A DNA stretch of 44,093 nucleotides from Nostoc parmelioides FACHB-3921. Its GTDB lineage: Bacteria > Cyanobacteriota > Cyanobacteriia > Cyanobacteriales > Nostocaceae. The notes under the pieces were generated by a model. It saw only the letters and a program-made list of their open reading frames with translations, was not told where the DNA came from and ran no database searches. The stretch spans positions 1-44,093 of the forward strand of contig NZ_JACJQL010000050.1 of NCBI RefSeq assembly GCF_014696625.1, written 5' to 3'. The position numbers and the translations under genes are program-made. This document shows positions 42,094-44,093 of the stretch, piece by piece (positions within the stretch are counted from its first letter, which is position 1; the number at the start of each line of letters is the position of its first letter).

Positions 42094-42756
42094 ATGAATC
42101 AGCTAGTAACGGCTTTTACGGAAAGTCTGGTTGCCTTCGCAGCCACAAATATCGATGATATTATTATTTTACTGCTACTGTTCTCGCAGATAGATGTGAA
42201 TTTTCGGCGATCGCATATTTGGGTCGGTCATTTCCTTGGTTTTGCAATTATTATTTTGGCTAGCTTGCCAGGTTTTTTTGGTGGCTTATTTGTGCAGCGA
42301 GAATTCATAGGATTATTAGGAATTTTACCTATAATAATTGGCATCAAACAATTAGTTACAAAAGAGCAGGAAAATACCCAAATTCAAGCTGTAACTACAG
42401 ATTTAAAAGGGTCTTCACCTACTAATCCTATATTAGCTTTTATATGTAGTCTTTTGCATCCTCAAGTGTATAAGGTAGCAGCAGTAACTGTCGCTAATGG
42501 TGGTGACAACATTAGTATTTATATTCCTTTATTTGCTGGACAAAATCTGGTGACATTGGGAGTGATTGTAGGGGTATTTTTTTTCATGGTTGGCATCTGG
42601 TGTGTTACTGCTGATCTGTTAAGTCGTCAAGCCCCTATCGCTTATGTTTTGAGCCTTCATGGCAAAACTTTTATACCTTTTATCTTGATTGCTTTAGGTT
42701 TATTTATTATGTATGAGAGAGGTACATTTAGTTTACTTATGAGTATAAAAATTTAG
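42094..42756 (+). CDS. CadD-type cadmium resistance transporter
   Basis: This 220-residue membrane protein has the CadD family features: an N-terminal helix with ATNIDDIIILLLLFS, a central loop after about residue 100, and a second half with GGDNISIYIPLFAGQNL. Five or six membrane helices are visible. CadD proteins are thought to export cadmium in Gram-positive bacteria; in cyanobacteria the substrate is unproven. ATG 42094 (MNQLVTAF) is preferred over the TTG at 42088. An antisense fragment of a paralogue lies upstream. Confidence 0.87.
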   Translation: MNQLVTAFTESLVAFAATNIDDIIILLLLFSQIDVNFRRSHIWVGHFLGFAIIILASLPGFFGGLFVQREFIGLLGILPIIIGIKQLVTKEQENTQIQAVTTDLKGSSPTNPILAFICSLLHPQVYKVAAVTVANGGDNISIYIPLFAGQNLVTLGVIVGVFFFMVGIWCVTADLLSRQAPIAYVLSLHGKTFIPFILIALGLFIMYERGTFSLLMSIKI

Positions 42757-43030
42757 GATTTTTTTGATATAAATGTGAGTTCGATAAATTGGGAAGAACC
42801 CCTCTTCAAATCTCTTCCCGACGCGGTGAGTGGCTGAAAACGCTGATTTTTTGGTACTCAGTTATAGATTTTGAGCAGCTTTCCCTTGTAGGGGAGTGGT
42901 TGGGGTTGGGTTCCTTGGAACTCAAGTTAAGTGATCATCAATCTGATAGTATTTTCTGTAATTTCCTGCTCAGTAGGAAAAATAATTGAATTAACATCAA
43001 GTACTTTGATACCGAACAAAGAGGAGTGAA

Positions 43031-43468
43031 ATGGGACTTAGTGACGGACTCTTGAACCCAGAGAAAAAGGCTCTGGTTGTAGAGGATTGCTGCAATATGA
43101 TAGAATCGCAACTGGCTTCCAAGTCGGGCATCAGTGGTATCGCTTTGAAGACTGCTTTTGCTGCACTGAAGGGAATCAAGCCTGGATATATACCTCATGT
43201 AGTGGAGCAACTACTACCACAGTGTTTTGAGGCGCTTGATCCAATTTGGAGTGAGGGTGTGCAGAAGGGCGATGCTGTTGGGCATTTGGTGGAGAGTCGC
43301 TCTCGCACGGCTGATGCGCTACTTAGCATTACGGATGCTAGGGTCAAGGACTCGAAGCGGCAAATTGTGCGGGGAACTTATGATAAATTTCGTGGTTCTG
43401 CCAAGCAGCACGTAGAAGAAGCAGTGCCAGATTTTGCCAAATTAATTGATAAATACACAAAAGCTTAA
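43031..43468 (+). CDS. Conserved hypothetical protein, DUF6918-like
   Basis: This 145-residue, mostly helical soluble protein starts GLSDGLLNPEKKALVVEDCCNMIESQLASKSGISG and has a repeated Ala/Gly pattern (LKTAFAALKGIKPGYIPHVVEQLLPQ). I recall similar uncharacterised proteins grouped as DUF6918, found in several bacterial phyla. Function is unknown. GAGGAG (43021-43026) just upstream of ATG 43031 is a strong ribosome-binding site. The S4-domain gene follows 79 bp later on the same strand. Confidence 0.78.
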   Translation: MGLSDGLLNPEKKALVVEDCCNMIESQLASKSGISGIALKTAFAALKGIKPGYIPHVVEQLLPQCFEALDPIWSEGVQKGDAVGHLVESRSRTADALLSITDARVKDSKRQIVRGTYDKFRGSAKQHVEEAVPDFAKLIDKYTKA

Positions 43469-43547
43469 AAATTTAGGTGTTGTATATTTGTGGGATGGGT
43501 GTCCGCACCTGTCCTTGTTTTTTAGGGATAAATTAATTCTGATAAGC

Positions 43548-43736
43548 ATGATTAAACTGGATCAGTTTTTGAAGTTAGTCGGTATAGCCCCGACTGGAGG
43601 GCAAGCCAAGCTGATGATTATGGATGGTGATGTCAAAGTTAATGGTGCGGTTGAAACTCGACGGGGAAGAAAATTAGTATCAAGCGATCGCGTGATGGTG
43701 GCGGGGCAAGTTTTTGAGGTTGGAGACGTAATTTGA
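43548..43736 (+). CDS. S4-domain RNA-binding protein (YbcJ/YaaA type)
   Basis: The 62-residue protein is a stand-alone S4 domain: IKLDQFLKLVGIAPTGGQAKLMIMDGDVKVNGAVETRRGRKLVSSDRVMVAG shows the two-helix RNA-binding motif and the VNG...RRGRKL turn. Such small proteins are associated with ribosomes or RNA. ATG 43548 is chosen because S4 homology starts there; the in-frame upstream extension from 43446 overlaps the previous gene and has no domain character. It converges with the TnpB fragment 18 bp away. Confidence 0.9.
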   Translation: MIKLDQFLKLVGIAPTGGQAKLMIMDGDVKVNGAVETRRGRKLVSSDRVMVAGQVFEVGDVI

Positions 43737-43744
43737 ACCTCTCA

Positions 43745-43802
43745 TGACTAGAAGTCACGGGATTCCTACTTCAACGAGTCCTGCCTGGATGACTCCAGGA
43801 CT
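43745..43802 (-). mobile_element. 3' end of an IS200/IS605-type element with hairpins
   Basis: TGACT/AGTCA (43745-43757) overlaps the TnpB stop, and AGTCCTG (43777-43783) pairs with CAGGACT (43796-43802) inside the coding end. Such structured 3' ends serve as transposon right ends and as guide (omega) RNA scaffolds in active TnpB loci. The exact boundary of the element cannot be set without comparison. Confidence 0.45.
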
Positions 43803-44093
43803 TACAGATTCTCCATAGGCGTTTAGAGCATCCGGCGCACCGACGGCTGCTATTAAAAGTTTTAATCCCTCACCCAATATGTTCAAAGCCGCATTATTGT
43901 CTCTCAAATTGTAATTACTGCAAGTAGGACAAGTCCATTCACGCAGTTTTAAATCTTTGACTAACGGGTTAATGAAACCACAATGGGGGTCTTGGCAACT
44001 TTTGGTGATCTTGGTTGGGGCAAGGCAGAAGGCAGAGGGCAGAAGGCAGAAGGCAGAAAGATATAATTGAGATACTTCAAACTTTACTCCATC
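43755..44093 (-). CDS. tnpB: TnpB (IS200/IS605-type) C-terminal part, cut by window edge
   Basis: The minus-strand frame is open for 112 codons from the window edge to a TGA at 43755-43757 and encodes the end of a TnpB RNA-guided nuclease: GVKFEVSQ, then APTKITKSCQDPHCGFINPLVKDLKLREWTCPTC (zinc ribbon) and RDNNAALNI, which carries the last RuvC Asp. Two oddities: about 13 residues (SAFCLLPSAFC-type) encoded by an AAGGCAG heptamer array interrupt the segment before the zinc ribbon, and the first cysteine pair is CxxxxC rather than CxxC. Both suggest decay, although the frame stays open. The rest lies beyond the window. Confidence 0.85.
   Translation of the reverse strand, partial: DGVKFEVSQLYLSAFCLLPSAFCLAPTKITKSCQDPHCGFINPLVKDLKLREWTCPTCSNYNLRDNNAALNILGEGLKLLIAAVGAPDALNAYGESVSPGVIQAGLVEVGIP
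44022..44060. repeat. AAGGCAG heptamer array inside tnpB
   Basis: Five tandem heptamers (four AAGGCAG, one AGGGCAG) plus AAAG. This is a short tandemly repeated repetitive sequence of the kind scattered in heterocystous cyanobacteria, here located within the tnpB reading frame. Confidence 0.85.

Noticed and set aside
42789..42989. Open frame of 66 codons between the CadD-type gene and the DUF6918-like gene
   Set aside because: No family resemblance or ribosome-binding site; an inverted repeat (TTTCCT/AGGAAA at 42962-42980) lies at its end. Treated as intergenic.

Overview
The window is chromosomal DNA from a filamentous, heterocyst-forming type cyanobacterium of the Anabaena/Nostoc/Trichormus group. 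The signs are dense GCGATCGC (HIP1) octamers, heptameric and TTTTGAATTTTGAATT-type interspersed repeats, many cyanobacterial-lineage genes (PSRP-3/Ycf65, CcmP, CPP1-like, DUF2811, SpkB-like kinase) and a four-gene mycosporine cluster with the architecture described for Anabaena variabilis ATCC 29413. This assignment comes from recognising proteins, not from a database search.

Left part (1-8.2 kb): a DUF928 gene that has lost its start; a tight minus-strand operon of two family-2 glycosyltransferases and a WcaF-like acetyltransferase (surface polysaccharide); an unknown coiled protein; cobU; a small zinc-ribbon protein; a short MITE-like inverted repeat; a DUF393 thiol oxidoreductase; an AraC regulator; and a small CRISPR array with no cas genes.

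Signalling part (8.2-19.9 kb): a 1021-residue LOV-PAS-PAS-GGDEF-EAL blue-light/c-di-GMP protein; a Ser/Thr kinase with seven WD40 repeats; PSRP-3; an orphan sensor histidine kinase; a sensory-rhodopsin transducer (ASRT) with no rhodopsin gene beside it; and the divergent coaR/coaT cobalt-efflux pair with a MerR-type operator between them.

Mycosporine part (19.9-27.5 kb): after 1.2 kb of gene-free DNA come mysA (demethyl-4-deoxygadusol synthase), mysB (O-methyltransferase), mysC (ATP-grasp glycine ligase) and mysE (A-T-TE NRPS-like enzyme with a serine specificity code), enough to make shinorine from sedoheptulose 7-phosphate. Repeats are embedded in two of its gaps; one supplies the ribosome-binding site and TTG start of mysB, and an identical 49-bp copy does the same for the unrelated WD40 kinase 10.6 kb away.

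Right part (28-44 kb): recA with a LexA-like box; an FHA protein and an SpkB-like kinase; a bacterial metallothionein behind a 12-2-12 ArsR/SmtB-type operator; hemL; a ChaB-like protein; hisIE; DUF2811; an OmpR-type regulator; a CPP1-like membrane protein; a HAD hydrolase; ccmP (carboxysome tandem-BMC shell protein) coupled to a pentapeptide-repeat protein; a CadD-type transporter facing a decayed antisense CadD fragment; a DUF6918-like protein; an S4 RNA-binding protein; and, at the edge, the 3' part of a TnpB gene that carries a heptamer repeat in frame. No rRNA or tRNA gene was recognised.
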